The notes below the pieces were generated by a model. It was not told the origin of the DNA and searched no databases. It saw only the letters and a program-made list of their open reading frames with translations. The translations under genes and the position numbers were made by a program. From positions 93,771 through 157,770 of the forward strand of contig CAMXCT020006565.1 of the NCBI GenBank assembly GCA_947184155.2: DNA of 64,000 bases, written 5' to 3'. Each line of letters opens with the position of its first letter. Position 1 is the stretch's first letter. Origin of the DNA: Cladocopium goreaui (taxonomy: Eukaryota; Sar; Dinophyceae; Suessiales; Symbiodiniaceae). Below, piece by piece: positions 21,662 to 32,039 of the stretch.

Positions 21662-21722
21662 ATCGAATATGTTGAACGACCTGGCGAAAGCCATGAAGGC
21701 GTTGGACGGAGAAAAATCTTTT
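21662..21722 (-). repeat. Dispersed 45-bp box, copy 2 (inverted)
   Basis: The minus strand reads CGTCCAACGCCTTCATGGCT and goes on to GCCAGGTCGTTCAACAT. The plus-strand neighbour TTTTTAGTTTCCATTTTTC occurs both here (about 21,719) and at about 21,542, showing a second local duplication. Confidence 0.8.
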
Positions 21723-21949
21723 TAGTTTCCATTTTTCAGCAGACGAGACCAAAAACATGGGCGCAAAATCCACACTGGAGTGTGTGAACTCTGTAGGACA
21801 CGAACATTCAACACAGTCCTTCCGCAGAACAAGAAGAACATCATCACCTGGTGATGATAGTAGTGGCACGGACCCACATCCCCAATCCCCGGCCACCTGC
21901 CACGCTCTAAAGAGGCGCTAGTCCAAGCTGTCGCTCTGACTGCACCTGC

Positions 21950-21998
21950 ACCTTTTTTTTCCCAACGCCTTATGGCTTCCGCCAGGTCGTTCAACATG
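21950..21998 (+). repeat. Dispersed 45-bp box, copy 3
   Basis: Reads CCCAACGCCTTATGGCTTCC and continues to GCCAGGTCGTTCAACATG. With copy 2 it forms an inverted pair about 230 bases apart. Confidence 0.8.
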
Positions 21999-21999
21999 T

Positions 22000-24650
22000 T
22001 TCAAAGCATGTTGCATTTGGGATTAATTGATTAATTAAGTCACGCAAAGGCCGATGTTTTTTTTTTTCCTCCGGTTTGGCCGATTCGCACTAGGCTCGGT
22101 CCTTACAATTGCGTAAGCAGTGAAAAGCAGTAATGTACAAGGACACGTGTGGTCCAAAAACTTTGGCAAATCATCACGAAACCAACGACAAACAAAAAAA
22201 CAAAACCACCACAACCAAAAACGACCCGCAAATCCCCCAGCCAGATTTGCGTTTCGCCACAAAGCAAAACAGCGAAGCAACAAAGAACGGGGCAGGGCCC
22301 AACAAAACCAAAAAACGCATTCAGATTTGCCTTAGATACAGTGACCTTAGCCACCGTATCATCCTCAAAAACATGCAAACTAATTATCCATTGCGGCAGT
22401 GCGTGAAGTATAATACATGATCGCCCAGAATGTCTCACCTGAGAACAGATAAGAGAATCCAGTGTTGCAGGCAGACTGATGTGTAGCACGACAGAGGCCG
22501 CTTGTATGGACGTCTTGTCAATATCAACTCCCGCATCGCTGCTGTTCATCCTGCATCGTTCAGCGTACGCAAGTAAGTCTGTTCCAGTCAATATACACCG
22601 CCGCAAGGGATTGTGATCTATTGCCCCCCCTAGATGGGGAGGAGAGTACTGACGGCCTGTAAGACATGCCAGATGGTGTAAGCCCTCACAGGAACCGTCA
22701 TATAGTAAAGGGCCCACGACCCTAATGGGCAGTGGGTAAAAAGGTGGCTAAAAAAGCCTGAATGTCACTATACGGCCATTGCAGACAGACGAAGCTTCTG
22801 ACCATAGCATGGGCTCGTGAGCACAACCAGTATGCTACTGCCGAAATGTAAGCACAAGTTGCATTCGCATTGCAGTCGAACTCGTCCCCCTAAGCTATGA
22901 AGGTTGAAATGGTTCGCTGCGCCAGTACCAGATTCTCTGACAGGAGTCACTAGGCGTCATCGTCCCAGCAACCTGCGGAGAGGACCAGATGCACCGTACG
23001 TTAGCAGTGTATTCCAGACCAGGCCACTCTCCCACCGAGTGGGCCATCCGCCAAGGCACTACAGAACATCCGCACAACGAACCATGAGGGCAGGCTTTGC
23101 TGCACGCGGGCGCACCAGTCTGAACTGCAGGAAGCTCAACTGGACAGCGCCAGTAAAGCTCACTGCAGTGCAGCCTAGTCCATGGCTCTACCGGGAATCT
23201 ACCGCCCCTCTCGGAAAAAAGGCAGAAACAACACAAGTGAGAAGGGCCCTCCCCAATAAAAAGCCGAAGAAGAAGCCACAAAAGAAAACAAACTAATTCA
23301 ACGTGAATTAAATGGGAGGGGAGAGGGGGGGGCAGTGAAAAGCTACCCCGCCTCGAACGAATCCTTAGTCACAAAAACATGAGACCAATGTAGCCAGTGT
23401 GAAACGACAGAGCTATTATGCAGGGTGGTACCCTCGGTATCCAGGCAAAAGAAGCAACAAACAACACGCAACCAACCAACAAGAAACCTGCCATCAAGGG
23501 GGGGAAGAGAAAGAGGGGGGCGGCCAAAGCACCACACACTTCGAACCACACAGAAGAAGAGAGGAGAGGAGCCAGGAGGCAGCAGAGGACAGAGGGAGAA
23601 CGTGACACACACGCACCAGAAGGGGTACGAACGTGCCTTAGCGGTGTCCAAAAAGGGGCCAAGGATCATACAAGGATGAATACCTCAGTGAGGGAGCACA
23701 CAGCACCCCAACAACACAGGAAGCATGGTGTAGAGGGACAGATCCCCACACAGGGCCACAGGCCTTTGTTGCCATGAGACACAATGAAGAGGGGAGACAA
23801 TGCGCCACAACACTCCACGCACAGAGGCAAGGCAGCCAGGCCGTCGCCGGAAGCAACGATACCCAGAGGGAGGCACCAGTAAAACCTGGGCCAAGGCGCC
23901 AAAGAGGACCATCCGAGGGGGAGGGGGGGCCACGTCAGGCAGGGAACAAACAAACAAAACAGAACCATAATACAAGGCACCAACACCTAAGGTAGCCCTG
24001 CTAAGGGCAAAACCTAGGGATCAATAGACGAATTCAAATACCTTAACTAGTGGGAAGGGTGGGAGAATGGTTGTCTCGTCAATACTAAGTCTCGGAGTAA
24101 TAACATCAGTTTCGTCACCCATCTATGATTGTCAGGCAAAGGGTGCGAGAGCACGCGCCAGTGCAATAGGCTTCATGGTGGAAGAGACCCTAGTATAATC
24201 TAAGCTCTCGACTGGACAGCACAGTCAAAACACCAGTGCAAAGGTGACCCATACTGCCCGATCTGTTACACCTTAGCTGGCACTCACACCTACTATATAT
24301 GAGTGTGGCTACCAACTGTTTGAGTGGTCTGAATAGGTAGGGGCCGGGCATGCGCAGCACGATGAACCTGACAATTATACATGAGGAATCCTGAGTCCCC
24401 TGCTACATACCAGTGCACCTGTCACGTCTTTGGACAGACACACCGGTATGGACAGTAACCTTAAGTGGAAATGACGAAAGGACCAATTAGAGAAGTAAGT
24501 CAACTCCCACCAGCATTGTTGATGAAGCAATCACACATATTGCGTGAGGGACAATGCAGAGTGAAACAGAAAAGAGGGGAAAGAAGAAGAGAGAGAAGGG
24601 GTGGACACTAAAAAAGGGTAACAGTGATGCGAATTGGGGTGAGCGGGGGA
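22000..24650. other. Gene-less stretch, G-rich on one strand
   Basis: Long open stretches occur on both strands (for example 23,343-23,990), but their translations are low-complexity (R/G/Q/T-rich on plus, W/C/L-rich on minus) and carry no domain. Strand asymmetry is strong: the plus strand is purine-rich (GGGGAGAGG, AGAAGAGAGGAGAGG). This may be the 3' flank of the giant gene A or another repeat. I see no RNA gene. Confidence 0.5.
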
Positions 24651-25064
24651 TCATGTCATACCTCTCGTGAAATGTTCCAAATGATGCTTTTTATCTGATG
24701 TAATGGTGTCGTTCCATTCGTTGGTGAGCCCAAACGAAACTGGGTTCACTCTTTGCTGAGCACTAGCACGCTGCAGAAGCGCTCGGATCGCCCTTTGATG
24801 TTCGTCCAGGTCTTCCGGAGGAACCCTCCTGCGGACTTTCCTGTCTGGGAAGTTTCGTTCCCGCAGGTTGGTTTGCAAGGCATGTCCCGCTACATAAACT
24901 GCAGGTTGCTGGAATAAGACACGCTCTGCAAATCTGTGGAGATGCACTGTCCACTCAGCAAACATATGGCTGTGCGACAGTTGATTCCTGAGTCGCGCTT
25001 CCGTTTGATGGAGGCTCCCATTGGTATATGCCACAATCGCAACAGACTGTAGTTGGAAGGCCAA
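24651..25064 (-). CDS. Small ORF 3' of giant gene A, unknown
   Basis: The minus strand is open for 137 codons from a TTG and reads AEWTVHLHRFAERVLFQQPA, RRRVPPEDLDEHQRAIRALL and QRASAQQR; the composition is helical and rich in R and Q. There is no ATG near the start, so the real start or an upstream exon is unknown. The ORF at 51,917-52,396, in the same relative place behind giant gene B, has a similar pattern (arginine cluster, then 'E...RQL-x-LMHAS-x-QQ'), so the two may be distant homologues in the same gene family unit. Function unknown. Confidence 0.4.
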   Translation of the reverse strand: MAFQLQSVAIVAYTNGSLHQTEARLRNQLSHSHMFAEWTVHLHRFAERVLFQQPAVYVAGHALQTNLRERNFPDRKVRRRVPPEDLDEHQRAIRALLQRASAQQRVNPVSFGLTNEWNDTITSDKKHHLEHFTRGMT

Positions 25065-25079
25065 TCAAGTGGGCACAGT

Positions 25080-25640
25080 GTGGCTGTTTCTTTCCCGCTT
25101 GGTACCTTTGGGCTCCCGGTGCAGGGCCACGCCAAAAAGGCGAAAACCACGCAGAAGCATGGCCCCCCGCAAGCACCAGGCGCACCCTGGGGCGGTACCC
25201 TTTCCACACCATGCGCCGATGGCCAACCCAGGACAGGTGGATCCACTCACCGGGTGACAAGGAGACTGTGACCATTCATTTCCCGAGGAGATCCACTCAC
25301 CGAGTGACGTGGAAACCGTGCGGACACGGAGACCATTCATTTCACCCAAGATGATCACTCCTCAAGGGACGTGGAACACAGAAACCAATAGTCACCACAC
25401 AAGATGATCACCACCACACCCAAGTAAAGCCAACGCATGATGCCCCCATAGGTTCCCGGACTCCAGCTGCTACCGGAGAAGACGATCCAAGAAAGGAGTG
25501 GAAAGTCTTAGTCACCTTTTCAGTGACCCCAGTCCCTATGGAGCACAGCTCGGACCTTAGAGCCAAAAACAAGGTCCTTACTGTGGCCAGACTGTACATT
25601 GAGCCCACTCTCCCCGAAGGATGAGAGTGAACCGGTCGGT
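25080..25640. other. No gene; near-direct repeats
   Basis: Two copies of GATCCACTCACCG(G/A)GTGAC lie at about 25,240 and 25,290, each followed by a similar ...CCATTCATTTC element, and GATGATCAC recurs after them. Nothing coding is recognised. Confidence 0.5.
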
Positions 25641-25662
25641 GACCCAGTCGTTAGCGATCCCA

Positions 25663-25881
25663 TGTATCCCAGGGGGATACACCTGTCTTGCGACAGGCCC
25701 CTAACACTGTTAGGGAGGAACCGACGGTCTTGTCCACCGCGAGCTTAGCTACCCAACGGTGAATATTGACCGTTAGCCAACGGGTTGCCCCGTTGACCCC
25801 TCCTCGAGACAAGTCCCCAAGTCTCTAAGAGGTTCACCGACCTTGCCTGTTCCCCCGTGTCATCATTGGGTGTTGCTACCC
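25663..25881 (-). ncRNA. Chain of hairpins with GCAA tetraloops 3' of giant gene A
   Basis: Within about 220 bases, at least seven short perfect stems follow each other: 25663-25681 (8-bp stem), 25682-25697 (6 bp), 25699-25715 (6 bp), 25755-25774 (6 bp), 25778-25795 (7 bp), 25806-25825 (5 bp) and about 25868-25881. In three of them (25682, 25778 and 25868) the loop is TTGC on the plus strand. On the minus strand that is GCAA, a GNRA tetraloop, so the RNA is most likely in the sense of the helicase gene, about 240-460 bases after its stop. It could be a 3'-UTR structure, a processing or stability element, or the end of a mobile unit. A comparable chain 3' of copy B was not found. Confidence 0.55.
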
Positions 25882-26120
25882 TAGACACAAGGTAAGGTGA
25901 GACCCGTCGGTCCCGTACCACGTGTGTACCGATCGGTCCGGGAGAACCCCGAGATACCGCACGATCACCCAAGGATGTGCGCAAACACAAACGAGGGTGT
26001 GACATGAGGAGCAACCCAACATGTCAACACACGCCGACTAGGGGGTACCAAGGTACCGTGTTAATTCACGGTTCGTTAGGGACGGGGGCCTTCAGCAACT
26101 CCCCAGCGCTATACACCACT

Positions 26121-29100
26121 TTAACGTCCCCCCGGACCCTCTCGGGTCCACCTCCCCCTGTTAGAAGCATGGTATTGGGGACCCCATCCCCCTACCCACT
26201 TCTCGGGTGTGAGCCCTGCTTGAGAGGGAATGATAATTTCTAGAGTAGTGCGATTCGGTCCCAGTGGTTGGAGACCTCGCATCATGTATGGTTCAACAAG
26301 CCCTGTTGTATATCCATGGATGAGCTCCTGGAAACATCCAGCCATTTGAAAGTCTTCATCCAAACCAAGACGAAAACCAGGCATGTTTTTGGCAGCAAAT
26401 TTAACTGCCTGGAGCAACTGCTTTGCTCCCTCCACCGGAGTCTCGTCACAGGAACGTTTCGGGCACGCGATGTTAATTTCTTGTGGTTTCTGCGCATTCT
26501 CAGGAGCATTCTCGAGAAGTTTGGGAGCAATTTTGCTGGCCCAGCTGGCCGGGAACCATGCCAGTAGGGCAGAGGCACCACTCGTAAGGTCCACTAGCCC
26601 AGTCATGCGTCGATGCGGCCGATCTGTGACCAGGACTTTAACTGGGCCACTCGGCGCTCGACTCCGGTTCACCTCAGAGCTCTCTCGGGCCGAGCCAATG
26701 AGTTCAGACAGGATGGGCCGAAACCAGTACGTGGCATACAGCAAGCATTCAGTTTCTGGAGTCACCATGGATTCAGCCAATCTCATCAACGAGCTCATCG
26801 CCTGGGCGAGCTTCTCTGCCAAACGAATTGTGAGAGCCCTTGCCACCTGCAGGAGGACATCCTCCACCCTGGCAATTTGCCCGCGCAACCACAGTTCACA
26901 GGCCACACTCAGCAAGATGCGCGCAAACTTTTCTTGGATGGCAGTCAAAGACAACGTCAATCTTGCCTGTAGCCATAACGGTGGGAGAGCTCCAAGGTTT
27001 TCGGGTATGCAAAAAGGGTTTCCGTTGGGTTGGACATTAGAAATCAGGATTGCTAGCTTGTCAGCTGCACTCGCGATCTCATCTTCAGAGGGATCTTCAG
27101 CTGCATCAGGTATGGGTGGGCACCATGCAACTGTAGGGTCTTCTGGATCACTCTCGTCATCGGTAGAGGCTGCTTCCTCATCCGAGGAGGGGTCATTCAC
27201 TGTGTCTCCTGCACCCTCGGGGCTTGCGAGTTTCATAGACCCTGGATCAATCTGGCGATCCAATGTGTCCAAGAGGTCCGGTTGCAACCGATGGGCATCG
27301 AAATAATGAATACCCGGTATTACGACGAGTTGCCGATCCTGTATACCCACGTGAAAGAAGACCTTGTGGCCTCGATGTCGATGAACAAGTGCTGGGGACC
27401 CATTATAGGCTGCACACAGCCAGAGAGGAGATCTGTAACCATCAGCAGCATAACCATACAAGTATTCACGATCGATCGAGCAGGGGAAAAAACCGCTGGT
27501 CGTCAGCACATGGTCACGTGTGCGAGGCTCTAGCGCTGCAAGGACATCAAGGGGAAGACGTAACTTATCTCTGCATGCCACAACCAACCGATATCGTCGC
27601 CACGCTCGCGTGCCATTGATGGTCACAATCATGGCAATAGCAAGAGGGGGTTTGTCTTGGGGAATAAAAGGTGCCCCTAATCCCCAGTCCAGTATAGCAA
27701 TTTTGTCGCTGGGGTAGGTTGTAGGGCCATGGTACTGAATGTCTCGGTCTTTCAGTGTGAAGTATCCATAATGGTACACTCCCAGTGTCTGGGCCATGCC
27801 AATCATGCCTGCCATATCAAGAGGCGAGACAATATAGGTATGTTCAATGGCTCTTGTGAGCGCTACAGTTGCTCTCCCATAGCAGTCTTCACGCTCGTCT
27901 GCTGTTGCATCTCTGCGTCCTCCACTGAGAAACCCACAGCCTGTTTGAACAATGACCGCAATGCGTGCTGTTGCCCCCGCGGCAGAGGAAGTGGTGGAAA
28001 CTCTCAGCCCACCATACCACATAGACTGGAAGCCATGTTGGAGTAGCAAGTTGTGCACCGCAGTACGGTTGCATAAGACAAGCAGCTGCGAGGTCGCTCC
28101 CTGTTGCAAGTTGCGATAATAATTCTTCAGATAGGTGCAGAAGGCAACGACGTCCTCAACCGCAGCTCTTAGATCTTTAGGTGCATTCCACAGTACCGTC
28201 CGGAAACCTCCTTGTGCCACAGTGGACTCATGTGGCACGAAGTGTCCAATGTATATGTGATTGGGCTCGTGGAGGACTAACTCAGGATACCGAACTGCCA
28301 CGATAGCTTGGTAAGTCAGCATTGAGACCCGTGAGCTGTTAGGGAGAATGATACCCCAACGGTGAGGACCACATAGCCCGGCTGCTTCAAGGGTTGTGGT
28401 ACACTCAGGTACTCCAAACTCCTCTGGTGCTGTGGCAATCAGCAGGACTGCTAGAGCTGCTGCAATTAGGCTGCTGTGTGCATCCAGCTGGCACGAGATT
28501 CGGCAGTGAAACACCCGCCCTAGGGCGACAGGCAGCTCGTAGTCTTGCAGAGTGGATGTCCATGGGCCACTATGCGGCTTGTTTGCAAGTCTCAGCAGAC
28601 TAAAGAGATCTGACTCCGGATCTTGGCTCGCATCAGGCCAAAGCTGAGCTACAAGTGCTGCCATTCGTGCCGGTGGAAGATAGTCTCCTGGCCTATCAAG
28701 CGCTCTGAGCCCTAACGGCCGTTGCAGCAGTTTGCGTCGATTGGCAGCCGCTGCTCGACCTTTTGACAGCCCTCCTGGAGTTTGCCTGTGATCGCCAATG
28801 AAGACAGTGAGAGTTGGTTGTTGAATGGCAGCGAGAGCTGCGATCTCATGGTAGTTGCCATACTGTTGGCTTTCGTCCATGAAAGCTAGCCAGGTGCGAG
28901 AGATCCAATGACCAAAAGTGGAATAGCGCATCGCCATTTCAGCCGTGGCTGAGCCACCTGTTGCAATGAGCACATTCTTGTACGCAATGATTTTATTACG
29001 GTCACTGCACCGGACGTCAATTTTTGAGGCATATGCTTCTCCTTTACCTTCTTCCATGCGACCAATTAGCCTACCGAAGCTCCTGATTGTGGGGGGCGCG

Positions 29101-32039
29101 AGATCACTTAATTGATCCGCAAGTGCTTTGGCAGCTACATTTTCTTTCGTATAGACGATCGCAACAAAGTCCTTGAGTTCACAGCTCAGTGCAATGAGCA
29201 AGACCGCAAGGGACCGCGTTTTGCCAGCACCAAAGACCCCTGCAATACATAAGTCAGATCTACCTGTCAGAATAGCCAGCAACAGTGCAATTGAGACCGT
29301 TAAGACATGTCCATCACCGTGGGCTGCTAGAGGGAGGAGGTACTCACGGTAATAACTGTCATGGGCCCCATCCATCGAGATCGTGGCTGGTGTCAGGAAC
29401 CGGCTCAAGATTCTGACTAGTGCATCGGTCAGCTTCGTTTTGCGCTCGCTGGCCATGCGGCGAACAGGTATATGCGGCTGTACGATGCCCATGGCCAATG
29501 GTAGGCGCGACTGGTTAGCTTGTGCAAACACTAAGAGTTCATGGCGGCTGCGTGTGTCACCCAGGAAGGCTAGCTCTTCCCACACTACGGCCATAGACAC
29601 GTGTTCTTCAATGGGTTTCGGCCAGTCCTGTGCAGGATCAAAGTAACTCATTGTTTTGAGATACTGGTCCAAAAGTCGTCCACAAAACGTCCGCGCAATG
29701 GGTAGTGAGACGATTACAAGCTCTAGTAGCTTCGGGGCAATGCGTTTGATTGCTCGCTGAGCAGGGTTCTTGCTGGTTCCGCTGTGCATCACCTTTTCAT
29801 GTACCAGTAGTATAACACACCGCTGCTGAGTGTCTGGCAACTGGAGTACCCCTAGTAGCGCTCTGCCCGCCATCACGTTGGCTTCCAGGTTGCCTAGATT
29901 CCCAGCTTCACAGAGATCACGCGGCGAGGTCTTTGGAACATCCGAAGGTGCACTAAAGAGTAGGAGAGGGGCACCTTCCGTATGTAGGTGAATGACATGA
30001 AAATCAGCATACGCCTCATATTGGTAGGTGACCTGCAACCGTGTTCCAGTTTGTCCTCGATTCTTCTGCTGAGCTAGTTCTACACTGACCCAGGGCTGAA
30101 GGTGTTGGAGCTGCCGTCCAGCATGATAGGCGTCTAGTTGCGGAAGCACCATGTCCAGTAGGAAGATGAGGGTTCTTAATGAAAAACCACGCAGGAATTC
30201 CGCCAGTAAGTTGCGAACCAGCAACCCTCCCTCATCGTGGGATCCTCCTGGTGTGGGAATCATCGCAATCAGAGCTGCTTGTAGTTCAGCTTCCGTATCA
30301 GGCTGACCATCCCGAATGTCCCGGCCGACAATGGGTACTGTTTGTAGCTCAGTGTTCCCTTCTCCAGCTGCTACTAACAGAGTGCTTAGAGTCGTCTTGA
30401 GGTGCACAGGAAGGTCAAAGCTCACCCATGAGAGTACTCGCAGCAATCCCTCGCACCGTACCCCGTGTGGAATGACCTGAGGGGTGGTGATTTGTAATCT
30501 TTGAACTTCATGGACCCCTTCATCAAGGTCAATGAAGAGCAAGTGGCCATATGAGTGTTTGGCACGCCCACTCCATGTGGGGTGCCCTTCTATAAGAACC
30601 ACCTGATAATTGAATTCTGTCAGAGAGTCCGGTTTCCACACACATAGCCGGTCTTCCAGGCAGTGCACCAGAGTGACTCTGCGTTCGCCAGTGGCAAGTC
30701 GCATCATCTCTGGCGGCGTCGCAATTGCAGCAACTTTAGTGAGGCCTGGGAATGCAGCGAAATCACTCAGGATCTCGTGAACTGCAAGGCCCGTGTAGGA
30801 CCCTGCCGAGAACCCATAGACGTTGATGTCCCTGACACCTCCTGTATCCGCTGTAGTGACTAAGTGAGGAAAACATGACTTCAGGAAAAGATGTTTACCT
30901 TGCGGATGGTAACAACGAAAGATCTGCCTGATTGCTGTGGACCAGGTCGGGTGTGGTGGTCTGGCATGGGCTGGCCGGATATGCGCGGCCTCAATGAGAC
31001 GAATCGCTCTCGTGAGCAACAGTTGATGATCGGAGAAATGTTCAGGGAGGAAGTCTCGCCAAGCTGTCCATCCTTCTGCAGTGGAGAGTAGCTGGTAGAT
31101 CGCATATTCGTGCACTGTTTTGGTGAGGCCCAATTGGGTGACATGTGCTTCCCAATTATCTGTCATAGCGAGCGATGGGCCATACACCTTTGTTTGTGCC
31201 TGATTTTGTAGGAAAATATCATAGTCGTGTTCGCCACTGAGTAGGCCACCTCCTAATCCACTGCAGTGCACTTCAAGGGGTCGGTCTTGCATTGGGGCGT
31301 CATCTTGCCAGACTTCTGAGAGGGAAAAAACCCAGGATGCCCAGTCGTCAGAGCCCTTGAGTGCTGCGGGCAGCGTAGCAGCAGGTGTCCTTCCAATGTA
31401 GTTTTGTTTGGACAATTCTCCAACATCTATGGTCTGCTCATTGACAGTGACGTCCCACTTAGCCATCTCTCTGAAAGGTAACGGAAGACCAAACTTCAGG
31501 GGAGCTGCTTGCTGCAGCGATGTACACGAAGGTTCCGCTTGTTCCTTTCGTTGCCAAAGTCCACACAACAAAATTAGTTGAGCTTGGGAAAGTGGAGGAG
31601 GAGGCACTTTGGCATGCAGTCGCAGACCAACCACTGGAAGGAAATTGTGATGTAGCCATTGAGGCTTCCATTCTTGTGTACCAAATAAAGCTGCAGCCAA
31701 CGGCAACCAGCCATATTGGGCGAGGTCAGCGAGACTGCTAGGCATTCTTTTCTTGGCATTGGTGCCAAACCCATGCAGAATAACAGGCCGCATGTAATGT
31801 GGCTCGATTTCCATGGCCTGGTACATCTTGTCTCCTGGTAGCACTCGTACACTGACCTCACCTGGCAGCAGGCTAAGGGTCGGAAGGGCACCTTGCTCGT
31901 AGGCAGGCCGAGCCCATTTATGGAATGTTGGCTGTCTGCCTTGGTAGCCATCAAGGATCTTCCGTAAATGACCATGGCGCGGCCAGACTCCAGAGGCTGG
32001 GACAGGAAAAGTGACTAATCCAGACCACTGGCCTAACAC
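26121..32039 (-). CDS. Giant gene A: serine-hydrolase-like + SF1 helicase
   Basis: An uninterrupted reading of 1,972 codons. Residues about 250-545 form an alpha/beta-hydrolase-like domain: nucleophile elbow GFSAGS (409-414), acid candidate D463 in HCLEDRLCVW, and His candidates H495/H499 in KHSYGH. Residues about 900-1,420 form an SF1 (UPF1-like) helicase: Walker A GVFGAGKT (934-941), DESQQYG (1055-1061), GDHRQTPGG (1082-1090) and ATVALTRAIEHTYIVSP (1390-1406). The C-terminus has an acidic linker (SSDEEAASTDDESDPED) and a helical tail. There is no ATG at the 5' end: codon 1 is GTG, and homology to copy B continues upstream in another frame (32,033-32,590), so the ORF is the larger part of a longer protein with one frameshift. 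Helicase activity on RNA or DNA is expected from the motifs; the hydrolase substrate is unknown. Confidence 0.75.
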   Translation of the reverse strand: MLGQWSGLVTFPVPASGVWPRHGHLRKILDGYQGRQPTFHKWARPAYEQGALPTLSLLPGEVSVRVLPGDKMYQAMEIEPHYMRPVILHGFGTNAKKRMPSSLADLAQYGWLPLAAALFGTQEWKPQWLHHNFLPVVGLRLHAKVPPPPLSQAQLILLCGLWQRKEQAEPSCTSLQQAAPLKFGLPLPFREMAKWDVTVNEQTIDVGELSKQNYIGRTPAATLPAALKGSDDWASWVFSLSEVWQDDAPMQDRPLEVHCSGLGGGLLSGEHDYDIFLQNQAQTKVYGPSLAMTDNWEAHVTQLGLTKTVHEYAIYQLLSTAEGWTAWRDFLPEHFSDHQLLLTRAIRLIEAAHIRPAHARPPHPTWSTAIRQIFRCYHPQGKHLFLKSCFPHLVTTADTGGVRDINVYGFSAGSYTGLAVHEILSDFAAFPGLTKVAAIATPPEMMRLATGERRVTLVHCLEDRLCVWKPDSLTEFNYQVVLIEGHPTWSGRAKHSYGHLLFIDLDEGVHEVQRLQITTPQVIPHGVRCEGLLRVLSWVSFDLPVHLKTTLSTLLVAAGEGNTELQTVPIVGRDIRDGQPDTEAELQAALIAMIPTPGGSHDEGGLLVRNLLAEFLRGFSLRTLIFLLDMVLPQLDAYHAGRQLQHLQPWVSVELAQQKNRGQTGTRLQVTYQYEAYADFHVIHLHTEGAPLLLFSAPSDVPKTSPRDLCEAGNLGNLEANVMAGRALLGVLQLPDTQQRCVILLVHEKVMHSGTSKNPAQRAIKRIAPKLLELVIVSLPIARTFCGRLLDQYLKTMSYFDPAQDWPKPIEEHVSMAVVWEELAFLGDTRSRHELLVFAQANQSRLPLAMGIVQPHIPVRRMASERKTKLTDALVRILSRFLTPATISMDGAHDSYYREYLLPLAAHGDGHVLTVSIALLLAILTGRSDLCIAGVFGAGKTRSLAVLLIALSCELKDFVAIVYTKENVAAKALADQLSDLAPPTIRSFGRLIGRMEEGKGEAYASKIDVRCSDRNKIIAYKNVLIATGGSATAEMAMRYSTFGHWISRTWLAFMDESQQYGNYHEIAALAAIQQPTLTVFIGDHRQTPGGLSKGRAAAANRRKLLQRPLGLRALDRPGDYLPPARMAALVAQLWPDASQDPESDLFSLLRLANKPHSGPWTSTLQDYELPVALGRVFHCRISCQLDAHSSLIAAALAVLLIATAPEEFGVPECTTTLEAAGLCGPHRWGIILPNSSRVSMLTYQAIVAVRYPELVLHEPNHIYIGHFVPHESTVAQGGFRTVLWNAPKDLRAAVEDVVAFCTYLKNYYRNLQQGATSQLLVLCNRTAVHNLLLQHGFQSMWYGGLRVSTTSSAAGATARIAVIVQTGCGFLSGGRRDATADEREDCYGRATVALTRAIEHTYIVSPLDMAGMIGMAQTLGVYHYGYFTLKDRDIQYHGPTTYPSDKIAILDWGLGAPFIPQDKPPLAIAMIVTINGTRAWRRYRLVVACRDKLRLPLDVLAALEPRTRDHVLTTSGFFPCSIDREYLYGYAADGYRSPLWLCAAYNGSPALVHRHRGHKVFFHVGIQDRQLVVIPGIHYFDAHRLQPDLLDTLDRQIDPGSMKLASPEGAGDTVNDPSSDEEAASTDDESDPEDPTVAWCPPIPDAAEDPSEDEIASAADKLAILISNVQPNGNPFCIPENLGALPPLWLQARLTLSLTAIQEKFARILLSVACELWLRGQIARVEDVLLQVARALTIRLAEKLAQAMSSLMRLAESMVTPETECLLYATYWFRPILSELIGSARESSEVNRSRAPSGPVKVLVTDRPHRRMTGLVDLTSGASALLAWFPASWASKIAPKLLENAPENAQKPQEINIACPKRSCDETPVEGAKQLLQAVKFAAKNMPGFRLGLDEDFQMAGCFQELIHGYTTGLVEPYMMRGLQPLGPNRTTLEIIIPSQAGLTPEKWVGGWGPQYHASNRGRWTREGPGGR

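Noticed and set aside
22100-22720. 204-codon minus-strand ORF with VFGCGGFVFLFVV
   Set aside because: Low-complexity hydrophobic translation of an ACAACCAAAA-rich stretch; no domain, and the plus strand gives an equally open nonsense frame.
23343-23990. Overlapping ORFs on both strands, Leu/Cys/Trp-rich or Gly/Arg-rich
   Set aside because: A consequence of purine-rich strand asymmetry. No motif, no consistent start and no matching homologue pattern.
26383-27306. 307-codon plus-strand ORF
   Set aside because: Antisense shadow of the C-terminus of giant gene A, whose reading has clear homology to copy B.
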